Source: Spiroplasma melliferum (lineage in GTDB: Bacteria > Bacillota_I > Bacilli_A > Mycoplasmatales > Mycoplasmataceae). From it: a DNA stretch of 64,000 bases. Of this stretch, positions 46,642-56,191 are shown in pieces. The notes under the pieces are model-generated. The model was not told where the DNA came from and ran no database searches. It worked only from the letters and a program-made list of their open reading frames with translations. The translations under genes and the position numbers were made by a program. The stretch is from contig CP029202.1 of the NCBI GenBank assembly GCA_005222125.1, forward strand, positions 1,240,001 to 1,304,000. Direction: 5' to 3'. The stretch's first letter is position 1, and each line of letters opens with the position of its first letter.

Positions 46642-46686
46642 TGTAAACTGTAATATGAAGTTCAACAAATCTATTAATTTAATAAT
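46642..46686 (+). repeat. Terminal-repeat-like end of the inserted toxin-antitoxin segment
   Basis: TGTAAACTGTAATATGAAG then TTCAACAAATCTATTAATTT. The outer half matches phage-type terminal repeats; the inner half matches 38751-38775, indicating a second family of ends. Confidence 0.6.
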
Positions 46687-46748
46687 AACTTATTTGCTTA
46701 TAATTGATATATTAAAATAACATAAAAAGACATAAACGATGTATAATT

Positions 46749-46762
46749 ATATTAATTAATAT
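46749..46762 (+). promoter_or_regulatory. Possible operator of the toxin-antitoxin pair
   Basis: 14-bp perfect palindrome ATATTAATTAATAT between a TATAAT (46742-46747) and the ribosome site. The low sequence complexity makes this only suggestive. Confidence 0.3.
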
Positions 46763-46781
46763 TAAATTGGAGGAGCATAAT

Positions 46782-47414
46782 ATGATAAATAAAAAATTAG
46801 CAGAATATTTAGATATTTCTAAAATACAAGCAACAAAAATTGAGATGTCTATTTTATTTTTACTAGTTGAAGCAAATAAAATTAATCGTACAATTTATAA
46901 AACTTATGTTTTAAAATTTATGTCATTTTTAGAATGAAAAATGGCGCAAAAATATGGAGAACATTTTTTTAGAACTGATTTTATAGCTTTAGAAAATGGA
47001 CCAGTTCCAGGAAGTTTTATGGACTATATTGATAATAATCCAAATTGTAAATTCAATTATTTTATGTGCAAAAATATAAATATAAATAATAATAATTCAA
47101 AAACTAAAATTTTTTATTTAAAAGATTTGAATTCTGAAAAATTCATAAATTTAGATTACTTTTCAGATGTTGAAAAACCTTTATTAAAAGAAGCAGTTAA
47201 TTGAATTTTTTCCTTTAATAAAGTTGGAGAATTAAGTGAAGATACTCACTTAAAAATGAAATCATGAAAACAAGCATGAACTAAAGCTCAACAAGAAGGA
47301 AAGAAATCAATAATTTTTGATTTTGCATTAGACATATCAAAAAATGAAGATGATGAAACATATGAAATTATTAAATTGTATAAAGAACTAGGATACAAAA
47401 AAAATGGAAATTAA
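46782..47414 (+). CDS. Panacea/DUF4065-like protein (candidate antitoxin)
   Basis: 210 aa. Start after GGAGGAGC. The pattern KFMSFLEWKMAQKYGEHFF, then DFIALENGPVPGSF, is that of Panacea (SocA/GepA, DUF4065) domains, where a Leu/Tyr helix precedes the ENGPV turn. Known family members act as antitoxins for many unrelated toxins. It overlaps the next gene by 11 bp, a layout usual for toxin-antitoxin pairs. Lies in prophage 2 on the strand opposite to the phage genes. Confidence 0.65.
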
Positions 47415-47814
47415 TAATATTATAGTTTCATTCCTTATTGATAATGCAGATATGACAACAACCGAAACAGGAGCACCTCATCCTTCAATTTGTATACCAA
47501 TTTTTAAAGATGACAAAGATATTCATGTAATAAGACTTACTACACAAAAACCAAAAGAATATGAAAAGCTTGTAATTAAAATTAATGGTAGACCAGATAC
47601 AAAATTATATAAAGATTGTTATGTTAGATTAGACGGAAGTAAAAGTAACTTTCATATAATTAAAGAAAATAATTGCCTCAATTATAAAAGTATTTATTGT
47701 CAAAATATTCATGATAAATATAGAAAAAAAATTTTACAAGCTTGCTTAAATTCAAAATTTATACCACGAATTTTTCATCCATTAATACAAATAGAAATAA
47801 ATAAATTTAAATAA
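47404..47814 (+). CDS. Candidate toxin partner of the Panacea-like protein
   Basis: 136 aa. Alpha/beta with strands ICIPIF, IHVIRLTT, LVIKING, CYVRLDG and a helical end (KKILQACLN). The alternation of strands around a VRLDGSKS turn recalls small beta-barrel toxins of the MazF/PemK type, but I see no diagnostic residues and cannot assign a family. Its start overlaps the upstream gene, so translation is coupled; its 3' end overlaps the transposase 3' end by eight bp. Confidence 0.5.
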   Translation: MEINNIIVSFLIDNADMTTTETGAPHPSICIPIFKDDKDIHVIRLTTQKPKEYEKLVIKINGRPDTKLYKDCYVRLDGSKSNFHIIKENNCLNYKSIYCQNIHDKYRKKILQACLNSKFIPRIFHPLIQIEINKFK

Positions 47815-48790
47815 AATTTTGAATTTTATTAACAAACAATTTTTTAGCTGAATTCCAACCTAAACACTGTCGTGGTCTTTCATTAATAATATTAACTATT
47901 TCATCATAATATTGTTGTGAATAAATATCTAAATCAATACCTTTAGGAAATCAATGCCTTAAATCCCGGTTAATTCGTTCTACAATAGGTTTTTGAGTAG
48001 GTTTACCTTTATCACAAAAATAAACTTTAGTACCAATATAAGCTTCAATTTGTTTTCATTCTGAAAACTCTTTACCTTGATCAGTTATAATACCTTTAAC
48101 TATTTTCTTTAAGATATTAGTTTTAAAAATACTTTTAATAACTCTAATTACTTCGTTTGGTGTTCTATCTTTTAATTTTTTTACAATTTCAAATTTAGTT
48201 AATTGTTCAGTTAAAACCAAACATACAGATTTCAAATCTTTGCCAACTATTGTATCCATTTCAAATCAACCAAATTCATTTTTATTATGTTTAGCTTCTG
48301 CAATAGTTCTAAAACTAGTTAATTTACCACGATTATCAATATTTTGTTTACTTTTATTTTTTCGACCGTGAAAATACAAATTACGTTTATTTAAACCAAA
48401 TAAACCAAGAAAAACATACTTATATAAAGTTTTAAAACACACCGGAAATTTGATACCAAATTCACGTTTATATGCATAGCAAATAATTTCTGGGGATCAA
48501 TGAAATTTATTAAATTTTTCATCTAATCACATTAATTGTTGATATGAAAATTTTATATGTTTAACTGATTTTTTACGATTTTTAAGATACTTTTTATGAG
48601 CTTTAATAGGATTATATTCTTTTAACTTTTGAAAACGTTTAACTTCATTTCAAATTGTAGAGACACTTCTTTCCATATATTTAGAAATTTTAAATAAATT
48701 TGGTTTGCCATTTTTCTTTTGAAATAGTTTTGATACTAATAACTGACTTAATATAACACGTTCATCAATACTGAAATGCTTATAATTCAT
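47807..48790 (-). CDS. IS30-family transposase of prophage 2 with altered C-terminus
   Basis: 327 aa. DDE residues present (WFEMDTIVG, IITDQGKEF, KPIVERINRD). Nearly identical to the prophage 1 enzyme through RQCLGWNSAKK, after which the last 10 residues differ (LFVNKIQNFI instead of NYFVNFIKKYVNIKI) because of the insert. The catalytic core is complete; whether the new tail works is unknown. Confidence 0.88.
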
Positions 48791-48862
48791 TATTAAATAC
48801 CTTTCTAAAATTTTTTGTTATAATTATTACATATTTTTAATAAAGGAAGGAATAAGTTAAAA
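48791..48862. promoter_or_regulatory. Divergent promoter region, transposase / lipoprotein
   Basis: 72 bp between divergent genes with TATAAT at 48819-48824 on the plus strand and ribosome sites at both edges (AAGGAAGG for the lipoprotein, AGAAAGG for the transposase). The same layout is found in prophage 1 (26949-27020). Confidence 0.5.
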
Positions 48863-49285
48863 ATGAAAAAGTTATTAAGTATTTTGGGAGCAATCGGATT
48901 AACAGCAACAAGCACAACATCATTAATTAGTTGTGAAAAACCAAATAACAATGAAAACGGGGGGGGTAATAAACCAGAACCTTGAAATCCACAACAACCG
49001 CCAATTGGAAGTAATTGAAAGTTAATCCCATTAGACAAATTGAATAGGAATCCAGATAATAAATGATATATTGGAATTGTAAAAAAGAAACAAAATGATA
49101 ATTTTTCTATTATAAAATTTAATTTTTCAAATAAATCAATTTGAGATAATAGTGGTGTACCTTATCATATTATTAATGATGTATGATATCTTTTTAAATC
49201 ATATTACTGTTGATATGGCAATAATGAACCGGAAATACCAACAATTGATAATAAAACAGGAAAAATTACAGATTGAAAAGAATAA
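48863..49285 (+). CDS. Phage-encoded lipoprotein with matched variable domain and G8 tract
   Basis: 140 aa. Spiralin-type signal with lipobox LISC (Cys 25). Codons 33-35 are GGG GGG GGT, part of a run of eight G (48959-48966) in an otherwise AT-rich gene, then a Pro-rich linker (KPEPWNPQQPP). Residues about 51-118 match the variable segment of the prophage 2 tip protein (NWKLIPLDKLNRNPDNKW onward). Ends TGKITDWKE as in prophage 1. In frame as read, so the ON state. Confidence 0.8.
49014..49213 (+). repeat. Variable-domain block B, copy in lipoprotein gene
   Basis: 200 nt matching the reverse complement of 50769-50968 with one visible difference (AATGATG versus AATGGTG); beyond 49213 the match decays (TGATATGGCAATAATG versus TGAAATGGTAATGATG). 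Confidence 0.88.
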
Positions 49286-49305
49286 AAGGACTAACAAGTC
49301 CTTTT
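49284..49305. terminator. Bidirectional terminator between lipoprotein and tip protein genes
   Basis: Stem AAAAGGACT / AGTCCTTTT, four-base loop. Covariant with the one in prophage 1. Confidence 0.8.
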
Positions 49306-51494
49306 TATATTAATCGCACAAATTTCATAAAGATAATTAATAAAAATATATTTGTTATTGTGTTATATAACGCCGGACTAAATTTTCACACCTCAAACGT
49401 TTGATTAAAAAAACTATATATTGTTTGAAATATTTTACCAACACCACTTGCTAACTCATTCACTTGTTTTACACCAGGAATATTATTTACAACTCAAATT
49501 GCAGCATTTCGAATATGACATGCTAAATTATATCAACTACAACTTTCATATTGTGCTTGTCATCATTGTCCGTCAGGAAATAATCCGCCATTATTTATTT
49601 CTTGTCAATTATAAATACCAAAATTAAAATCATAATAACGATACATATCATTTTCTTTTTGCGCTTGTAATTCAAAAACATTATAACCAATTTTTTGTTC
49701 TTCAATTTTTTTATATTTTAAACCATATTTGTTTTTTAAAGCACCTTCAAAAACATAACCTTCATTTTGATTAATATTATAATCATTTGCAACGGAAAAA
49801 TCATAATTAAATACATTACCATAATTAGTACTATAAAATCGATTTTTAAACGCTGAATACAATTTAATATCTAATTGCTTATATTTATCAGAAAAATAAA
49901 AATATCGTGGATAAATTTTAAAACCATTATTCGCTAATAAACCATATTTCTTGTTATAACCTTGCACATAAGTATTATTTTCTAAATCAAAAATGGTTCG
50001 TAAATAATCCTTATAAAAATTTTGCGAAACCTTAAACATACTATTTAATAACTTTTCAAATTGAGTTTTATTAGTATTACTTTCTGCAATTAATACATCT
50101 CTAAAATTAACTAACTTTAAACCAAAAAAGTTAATTAAAATCGTATCATATTGTAAATTATCAATATAACCACTTTCAATAAAATTACTACGATTTTGAA
50201 ATACTGGCACCAATGCATGCGCAAAAAATGCTTTTAAAAATTTATTAATATCAATTTGTCCTTTCATCTGCTCAAAAACCCGCTTACCAGTATTAGGAGT
50301 ATTACCTTGATAATAATTATATGTTTCAGCACTAAAATTAAATGTATTTTCTTTATCTTTCATAAAAGAAAATAAAAACCCTAAATCATCAGTATACCGA
50401 TAACTATTATAATCATATCCATTCCAATATTGCTTAAGGTGTGTTAACTCTAAACTACCAGCAATAATATTTTTTCGTTCATCAATCGTTAAAATCATTC
50501 GATAAATTGACTTTTTAGTTAAAATTATACCAGTACTAGTTTTATCTAAATTATTAATAATTTCAAAATCAAAAATAATTCTTTGACTACTTAAATTTGG
50601 ATCATCATAATCAGGGTTACCACCTTGTTGAACTCGAATATTTTCTTGCACAATAGCATTAATATACTTTAGCAAAAAAGAGCGAGTATTTTGATATTCA
50701 TTATCAGTATAAAAAATTATTTCACCTGTATCTTTAACTTCTGGTGTTTGAGGTTCATCATTACCATTTCAACAGTAATATGATTTAAAAAGATATCATA
50801 CACCATTAATAATATGATAAGGTACACCACTATTATCTCAAATTGATTTATTTGAAAAATTAAATTTTATAATAGAAAAATTATCATTTTGTTTCTTTTT
50901 TACAATTCCAATATATCATTTATTATCTGGATTCCTATTCAATTTGTCTAATGGGATTAACTTTCAATTTTGAAATTTTAAATTAACTTGTTGTAAATTA
51001 TCAACACTTTTTTCTAATTTATTAATAATTTCAACAGTATTAAAATACTTAGCAAAAGAATAAGAAAAATTAGTTAATTCTTTTAAAAATTGTTTTTTGT
51101 CAACATCATAGAACTTATCAATATTATACTGTTTAGCATAAGTATCTCAATTTTTATATAAATCCATAAATTCATCACTAGGTTTATCAAATGAAATTCC
51201 GGTAGAATAACTATCTTTTAAAAAGTCTAAATATCACTTATCATTATAAGTTAATGATTGTGATGTTTTTAAAGTCGGATTAATAAAATAATTTGTTTCC
51301 GACCAATTTTCAAAGAAACTACTGCGTAAAAACATTGTATTAATAAAATCCGTTTCATTAATTCCCGTTGTTTGTTGATTAACAGTATAATTTTGCTGAT
51401 TTAAGGGTTTAAATGCTGTTAAAGTAATAAAAGGAATAATTAAACCTAAAATACCTAAAATAGATATTGCAAATAAAGATAATGACTTACGCAT
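49305..51494 (-). CDS. Plectrovirus tip/adsorption-type protein, variant B
   Basis: 729 aa. Same plan as the prophage 1 protein: N-terminal signal, C-terminal membrane anchor. Conserved flanks, but residues about 172-265 are unrelated to the other copy (WKLIPLDKLNRNPDNKWYIG, IVKKKQNDNFSIIKFNF). The start overlaps the upstream 89-aa gene in TAATG fashion (51494). Part of a co-transcribed morphogenesis block. Confidence 0.82.
50769..50968 (-). repeat. Variable-domain block B, copy in tip protein gene
   Basis: Inverted partner of 49014-49213. Confidence 0.88.
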
Positions 51495-51763
51495 TATTCT
51501 TTACTACCTTTAACTATATCTTTATTAATTTTTTTCTTAATTCATAATATTAAATCAATAATTCCCGCAGCAGTTAAAATTCAAAAAATTATATATCCAA
51601 TACACATAATTGAAGAAACTGAACCAAATTTACTCAAAAACAATTGAAATTCTTTAATATCAATATAAAGAAAAGGTACGAACATTCCTAAACTAATTAC
51701 CAAAAAATATAATAATATTTTTCATCATTTTTCTTTTAAAAATTTTAAAATTTTACTTTTCAT
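51494..51763 (-). CDS. Plectrovirus membrane protein (89 aa)
   Basis: Two membrane segments (ILLYFLVISLGMFVPFLY and SIMCIGYIIFWILTAAGII) between basic ends. TTAGGAG ribosome site; overlaps the tip gene start. Absent from prophage 1. Confidence 0.75.
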
Positions 51764-51774
51764 AAATTCAACTC

Positions 51775-52011
51775 CTAACTATACAGTGTTTTTGAAACAA
51801 TAAACCCAACAATATATAAACTTGATATTGTTAACATTAACGGATGACTAAACAAAATTGCCATTTTACCAAACAACGAAAGTAAAAAAGTATCAGAATT
51901 ATATAAATCCATAATGATATTTTTTGCTGATGTCAACTGATTAATAATAACTGTAATAAATCCTGTTCCAAAAATAGCAATTGCCGCAACTAATAAAACT
52001 AATCTAATCAT
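51775..52011 (-). CDS. Plectrovirus membrane protein (78 aa)
   Basis: Two hydrophobic segments ([20 protein letters not shown] and [15 protein letters not shown]). Start overlaps the upstream stop as TAATG. Comparable in size and layout to the minor virion or assembly proteins encoded next to the adsorption gene in filamentous phages. Confidence 0.75.
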   Translation of the reverse strand: MIRLVLLVAAIAIFGTGFITVIINQLTSAKNIIMDLYNSDTFLLSLFGKMAILFSHPLMLTISSLYIVGFIVSKTLYS

Positions 52012-52421
52012 TATTTATGCACTCTCCGATATCCTTGTTCTCTTGTTTTTGCTTGTTTTGCTAAACTTGATAATTGTTGTTTATTACGATTAATTTTAAA
52101 TTGTTTACGTTCTTTAAAATGTGCTTTTACACCTTTGCCAGTGTTAACAGCGCCACGAGCGCCACGAGCTGTTGCAGAATATAATTTTGATGTACTATTT
52201 TGAACAGTTGAACCTAATTCATTATATTGTGTTGATGTACCATGAATAGCATAAATTGATAATTTAATAACCATAAAAAAGATTATAAAATAAGCAATCG
52301 TTGTATTTGTCATTGGCAATTTAGTATTTCAAATCACATCAAAAATAAACAAAAATACATCAAAAATAAAACTAAAAATTTTGTCTCAATTACTATTATT
52401 CTCAGCAAATAAATTAATCAT
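52011..52421 (-). CDS. Plectrovirus membrane protein with basic C-terminal domain
   Basis: 136 aa, not 102: the true start at 52421 ([16 protein letters not shown]) uses two TGA codons and overlaps the ATPase gene by eight bp. One or two membrane segments, then a strongly basic region ([20 protein letters not shown]) suited to binding phage DNA. Confidence 0.75.
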
Positions 52422-53427
52422 CTTTACCACTTCCTTTTTCTTTTTTAGGTTTTAAATTTTTCTTTAAAATATCAATGTCTAACAATTCTAAACGTTCTTT
52501 TATTGTTAAATCTTTAAGTTGTGTTCAATAGTACTCTTTAGTAACAGGAACATCATCATTTTTTAGTTCACGAACAAATGACAATCATTTACTTTCATAC
52601 TTTTGGGCGATTTCTAATGGGATAATTATTTTAAAAAACCGAATTCCTAATCCAACATCAGATCTATGTTTTGCATGTTTACCTTCGGCTGTACGTTTGA
52701 CAGACTCGGTTTTTCAAATTTCATAATCAGTAATATCTTGAAAAATACCAATTCGCATAATAAAGAATCTATTAAAAAAGTTAAATCCTTTTTTAACAAT
52801 TGGTTTTTTCAAAGAAATAGGAATAATAATACCACTAGCTAATTGGCGAATATTATTTCAAAGCATACCTTCGCGTTGTGCAGTAAATAAAGCACGATGT
52901 CCAAAATGTCTTGCCAACACAATTCAAGGAATTTTGCCACGGTGAGTTACTTTTTCATCGTGCGGGCTTGTCCCATCGATATATAAAAAACTTTCATCAA
53001 ACAAAATTAAACTATCATCTGGGGGAACTGGTTTTGTTCTATCTGTAAAGTCTAAATTTTTAAATGTTAAAACTTTAACTTTGTCATCTTCTAATGGATA
53101 ATTACTATAAATTTTATCTGTTAATAATTTCATTGTTTCTGACAAATAAGTTAAAAGTAATGTTTTCCCTGTTCCTAATTTACCGATAATAACTGATAAA
53201 GGATTATCTCAAACAAAATTAACTAACCTAAACGCATTTAACTGATAAAAAATATTTTTTCATAATCACCAAAGAAAATAAATACATTGCAAAGCAAATA
53301 ATAATCAAAAAACTAAGCCGGTATAATTTAAAGAAATAATTCAAAATAATAAATCAACTAAACTAAACAAAAGCATTGAACCGCTAATATAACAATAATT
53401 TTTTAGAAAAAATATAAACTTTTTCAT
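52414..53427 (-). CDS. Zot/pI-like phage morphogenesis ATPase
   Basis: 337 aa. Two N-terminal membrane segments, then Walker A VIIGKLGTGKT (about residues 80-90) and Walker B SLILFDE (about 140-146), followed by ARHFGHRALFTAQREGMLWN, the conserved sensor-like block of Zonula occludens toxin/pI family proteins. Drives assembly and extrusion of filamentous virions. Start after GGAGG. This gene is missing from prophage 1. Confidence 0.85.
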
Positions 53428-53460
53428 TTTACCTCCAATAGTTATTTATAATTAAACTAG

Positions 53461-53774
53461 TATTATTATGGTTTTCTCTCCCCACAAATCAAAAAGGAGA
53501 GTGATAAAAATACTTAGTATTTTTTTATCAATACTACGGACATTCACACCAATAATGCCCTATATATTATTATTTTTAGGTTTTAATCCTTTTGGAAAAG
53601 AATTATTCATATTAGATAAAATAATATGATTATTCAATACAATAGAAATTAATAACCCATCATTTATTTGATTTATCATTATTTCAGTTTTAATAGGAGC
53701 AGGAATAATAATAATCAAAAGAATAATATCAATATTTATATAAAAATTTGTGGGGAGAGAAAACCATAATAATA
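53461..53774. repeat. Cassette flanked by a 29-bp perfect inverted repeat
   Basis: Arms 53461-53489 and 53746-53774, core GGTTTTCTCTCCCCACAAAT, no mismatch by eye, 256 bp apart. The sole gene inside runs opposite to its neighbours. The C-rich arm is unlike the AT-rich surroundings. Confidence 0.85.
53501..53743 (+). CDS. Membrane protein inside the inverted-repeat cassette
   Basis: 80 aa, GTG start with AAGGAGA directly upstream (tight spacing, so the start is uncertain; an ATG at 53555 is an alternative). Two or three hydrophobic segments (MPYILLFLGFNPFG, PSFIWFIIISVLIGAGIIII); two TGA(Trp) codons sit in membrane context, supporting coding. Oriented against the phage operon on both sides. 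Confidence 0.5.
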
Positions 53775-53785
53775 ACAAAATTTAA

Positions 53786-53989
53786 TTATTTAAAACAACT
53801 AACTATTTTAAAAACCATTCACAACAAAAACCAAGTTAAAAATAAAATAACAATTCAAATACCAATCATAAAAGTTAAATATTCATTTTGAGTTAAATTT
53901 CATGTTGTAATACTTTCAACATTAGATTTATCTATAAATAAAAATACATGAATAAAAAACTCTTTTAATTTTTCTCAATCTTTTATCAT
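53786..53989 (-). CDS. Plectrovirus membrane protein (67 aa)
   Basis: MIKDWEKLKEFFIHVFLFID then a membrane helix (MIGIWIVILFLTWFLLW). Starts three bases after the upstream stop. Function unknown. Confidence 0.65.
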
Positions 53990-53992
53990 AAT

Positions 53993-54142
53993 TTAAAAGC
54001 TTCACATTTTTTGAATGATTTTAAAAAACATTCCAAAAAATAAGACTATAAATAATACAAAAGATAATATATATAGAAATTCGGGGGCATTTGAACCAAT
54101 AATATAACTAACAAATTGAACTCAGTAATCATATAAACTCAT
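53993..54142 (-). CDS. Plectrovirus membrane protein (49 aa)
   Basis: MSLYDYWVQFVSYIIGSNAP then one membrane helix (LYILSFVLFIVLFFGMFF) and a short basic end. Starts directly at the upstream stop (TAAATG). Confidence 0.65.
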
Positions 54143-54586
54143 TTAATTTAAATCTTTCAAATCATTAATTAATTCTTGTTCTTTTTCAACACTTCAACTT
54201 GTTAAATTATTATGGTTATTTGTTTTTACTTTTTGAGGTTCACCCGGAAATAATGCTTTTTTCATTTGTGTAAAATAATTTTGTTTATATTGATTATACA
54301 AATTGATTAGTTCTGTTCCAGTTAAATATTTTCACACATGACGTTTTAAATTTTCATTATATTTTACAATAGGGTAAGAATTATCATAAATTAAACCAAT
54401 AGCAACTTGATCAGAATGTTTTTCACTAAAATAAATAAATCTATTGCTTAATCAAAAACCAATATGTTTATTGTGATTAGGCAAATTTATAAATGAAGCT
54501 TTATCTGTTCTAAAAACTATAAATTCTCTTCGAATAAAGTAATTTTCTACGTTAATATTCTTCTTATAACTTGGTTTCTGATACAT
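54143..54586 (-). CDS. Plectrovirus soluble protein (147 aa)
   Basis: [20 protein letters not shown]..., no membrane segment. N-terminal alpha/beta part ([25 protein letters not shown]) and a helical charged C-terminus ([14 protein letters not shown]). Overlaps the Cys-rich gene by 23 bp. Possibly a replication or DNA-binding protein; no motif recognised. Confidence 0.65.
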
Positions 54587-54728
54587 TATTCAAATCAACT
54601 CGCTTTCTATTGCACTGCATTGAACAAACATTTAACTTAAAATACAAACTACCAACAAATTTTTTATTCAAAATAGAATGACAAATTTGACATTTACGTT
54701 TAATAAAAAATATTCAAATTCCTAACAT
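54564..54728 (-). CDS. Cys-rich zinc-finger-like small protein
   Basis: 54 aa. CQICHS near residue 13 and CSMQC near residue 36 form two Cys pairs spaced like a zinc ribbon. AGAAAGG upstream. Too small for an assigned function; a regulatory or DNA-binding role is plausible. Confidence 0.55.
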
Positions 54729-54790
54729 AATTTTTTCCTTTCTCTTAATTTTTGATGAAAAATTCAATGACAATTATCACAATATTCCTT

Positions 54791-54970
54791 TTATAATTTG
54801 CCATTTTTATTCATTTCACTTTCTAAATGTTCTGCGATATGTTGATAAAAACTCATTTCTTTTCGAATAATATTAACGGATTCATGATGAATTTCATATT
54901 CATTTAATTGAATTAAAGTAGCTTGCATAGTTTTAATTTTCATTTTAATTTCATCTAATAAATCTTGCAT
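54791..54970 (-). CDS. Plectrovirus small helical protein (59 aa)
   Basis: MQDLLDEIKMKIKTMQATLI..., entirely helical with heptads. GAGGAG site; begins three bases after the upstream stop. Unknown. Confidence 0.6.
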   Translation of the reverse strand: MQDLLDEIKMKIKTMQATLIQLNEYEIHHESVNIIRKEMSFYQHIAEHLESEMNKNGKL

Positions 54971-54973
54971 ATT

Positions 54974-55405
54974 TTACTCCTCTAAACTTTCTATTTTTTC
55001 TTTGAATTCAGATTTTATAACATAAGCACCTTCTGTTCCAATAATTAATGATTTCCCTTGAATATATACAAAATCACTTTTCTTTAATTGATTTTGTTTT
55101 AATTTTTCAATTAATTCATCTCTTAATACAATTTCACTTGATATAGTATTTTCTAAAAAAGTTATATGATTATCTTTTTCAACAAGTTTATTTTCATAAA
55201 AACTTTTTACTTTTTCTAAAATTTGTTCACGATCACTTTCAGAAAATATTTCATCCACTTCATGATGATTTAATCGTTCTTGATATTCTTTTAACATTTC
55301 ATAAGTTGCTTTTAAAACATCTGGTGCCATTTTATTAGGCCACTTTGCAAAATCTTGACCACAAATCGAAATTACTTGTTCGATACTATCTATAATTTTT
55401 TTCAT
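54974..55405 (-). CDS. Plectrovirus early-position protein (143 aa)
   Basis: Start at 55405 after AAGGAG. Helical and coiled coil in the middle (ILEKVKSFYENKLVEKDNHI), short strand-rich end (DFVYIQGKSLIIGTEGAYVI). First gene after the nested repeat region, the slot held by the HTH-like gene in prophage 1. Possibly replication related. Confidence 0.65.
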   Translation of the reverse strand: MKKIIDSIEQVISICGQDFAKWPNKMAPDVLKATYEMLKEYQERLNHHEVDEIFSESDREQILEKVKSFYENKLVEKDNHITFLENTISSEIVLRDELIEKLKQNQLKKSDFVYIQGKSLIIGTEGAYVIKSEFKEKIESLEE

Positions 55406-55942
55406 ATAAATACTCCTTAACATTTACTGTAACAAACATTGTTATATCTAATGCTTAAATAATGTATATGTATTGTAATAAACACTGTTAATAACATTGT
55501 TAAATATATAAAATCAAAAATTAAGGCACACTGAAAATAACTACTTAGTTTTAACTAATAGCTATTAAAATATAAAATTATACGTTTATAATTAAGTTGA
55601 TATTTTTACACTATATACTGCCTACAAGTTTTTGAAAAAAGAAATACTTTTTACAACATTATTTCTATTAAATACTACTAAAAAAATATTTCATAATAGA
55701 CTCAATATTATGAACAATAAACAATATAAATGTAACTACTATTGGCGATATAGTCATATTTATTTCCACAACAGGATTTTTCATCTTGTTAACATTATCA
55801 ATAATAACCAAAATAATTAAATTTATTTAAAAATAAATTTGTAGACAGTGTATAGTGCAAAAATAAACAACAAAATTATTTATTCAATTCACATAAAAGC
55901 TAGTGTGCCATAGCTAAGATATATGATCGATTATAATAAATA
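55406..55942 (-). other. Phage intergenic region with nested inverted repeats
   Basis: Same plan as 23087-23582 in mirror image: outer GGCACACT / AGTGTGCC (55525-55532 / 55902-55909), inner 27-bp repeat (55601-55627 / 55839-55865). The core between is different in sequence and 30 bp longer. On the minus strand it contains a 38-codon frame (55668-55784, MKNPVVEINMTISPIVV...) with a membrane-like segment that is frameshifted in prophage 1. Repeats resembling AACAATGTTTGTTACA lie before the 143-aa gene. Confidence 0.6.
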
Positions 55943-56191
55943 TTAAAATCCTTTAACCATAACACGGAAAAAGTTTAATATTTTAATAATTACTCAAATT
56001 CCAAATGGAATTAAAATAATTCAAGCATCACCTAAAAAAGTCATTAATTGTGGTAACACAGCATAAACAGCATCTTTAACTTTCATCATCGCATTACCCA
56101 ATCCAGTTCAAATAGAATCCATTCCTCCTGAAATAGTAGGAGTATCTGCAGCTAGAAAATTAACAGCTGTTGTTAAATACATACCTAACAT
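55943..56191 (-). CDS. Major coat protein of prophage 2
   Basis: 82 aa, near-identical to 22838-23086, with SIWTGLGNAMMKVKD and IPFGIWVIIKIL as the visible changes. Overlaps the upstream gene by one base. Confidence 0.85.

Noticed and set aside
46700-46747. Standard promoter for the toxin-antitoxin pair with -35 TTGATA and -10 TATAAT
   Set aside because: Spacing of 32 bp is too long; only the -10 is plausible.
53560-53778. 72-codon minus-strand frame inside the inverted-repeat cassette
   Set aside because: Shadow of the plus-strand membrane protein; runs across the repeat arm and has no ribosome site.
55632-55820. 62-codon plus-strand frame in the prophage 2 repeat region
   Set aside because: Not conserved in the mirror region of prophage 1 and no ribosome site; spans the inverted-repeat core.
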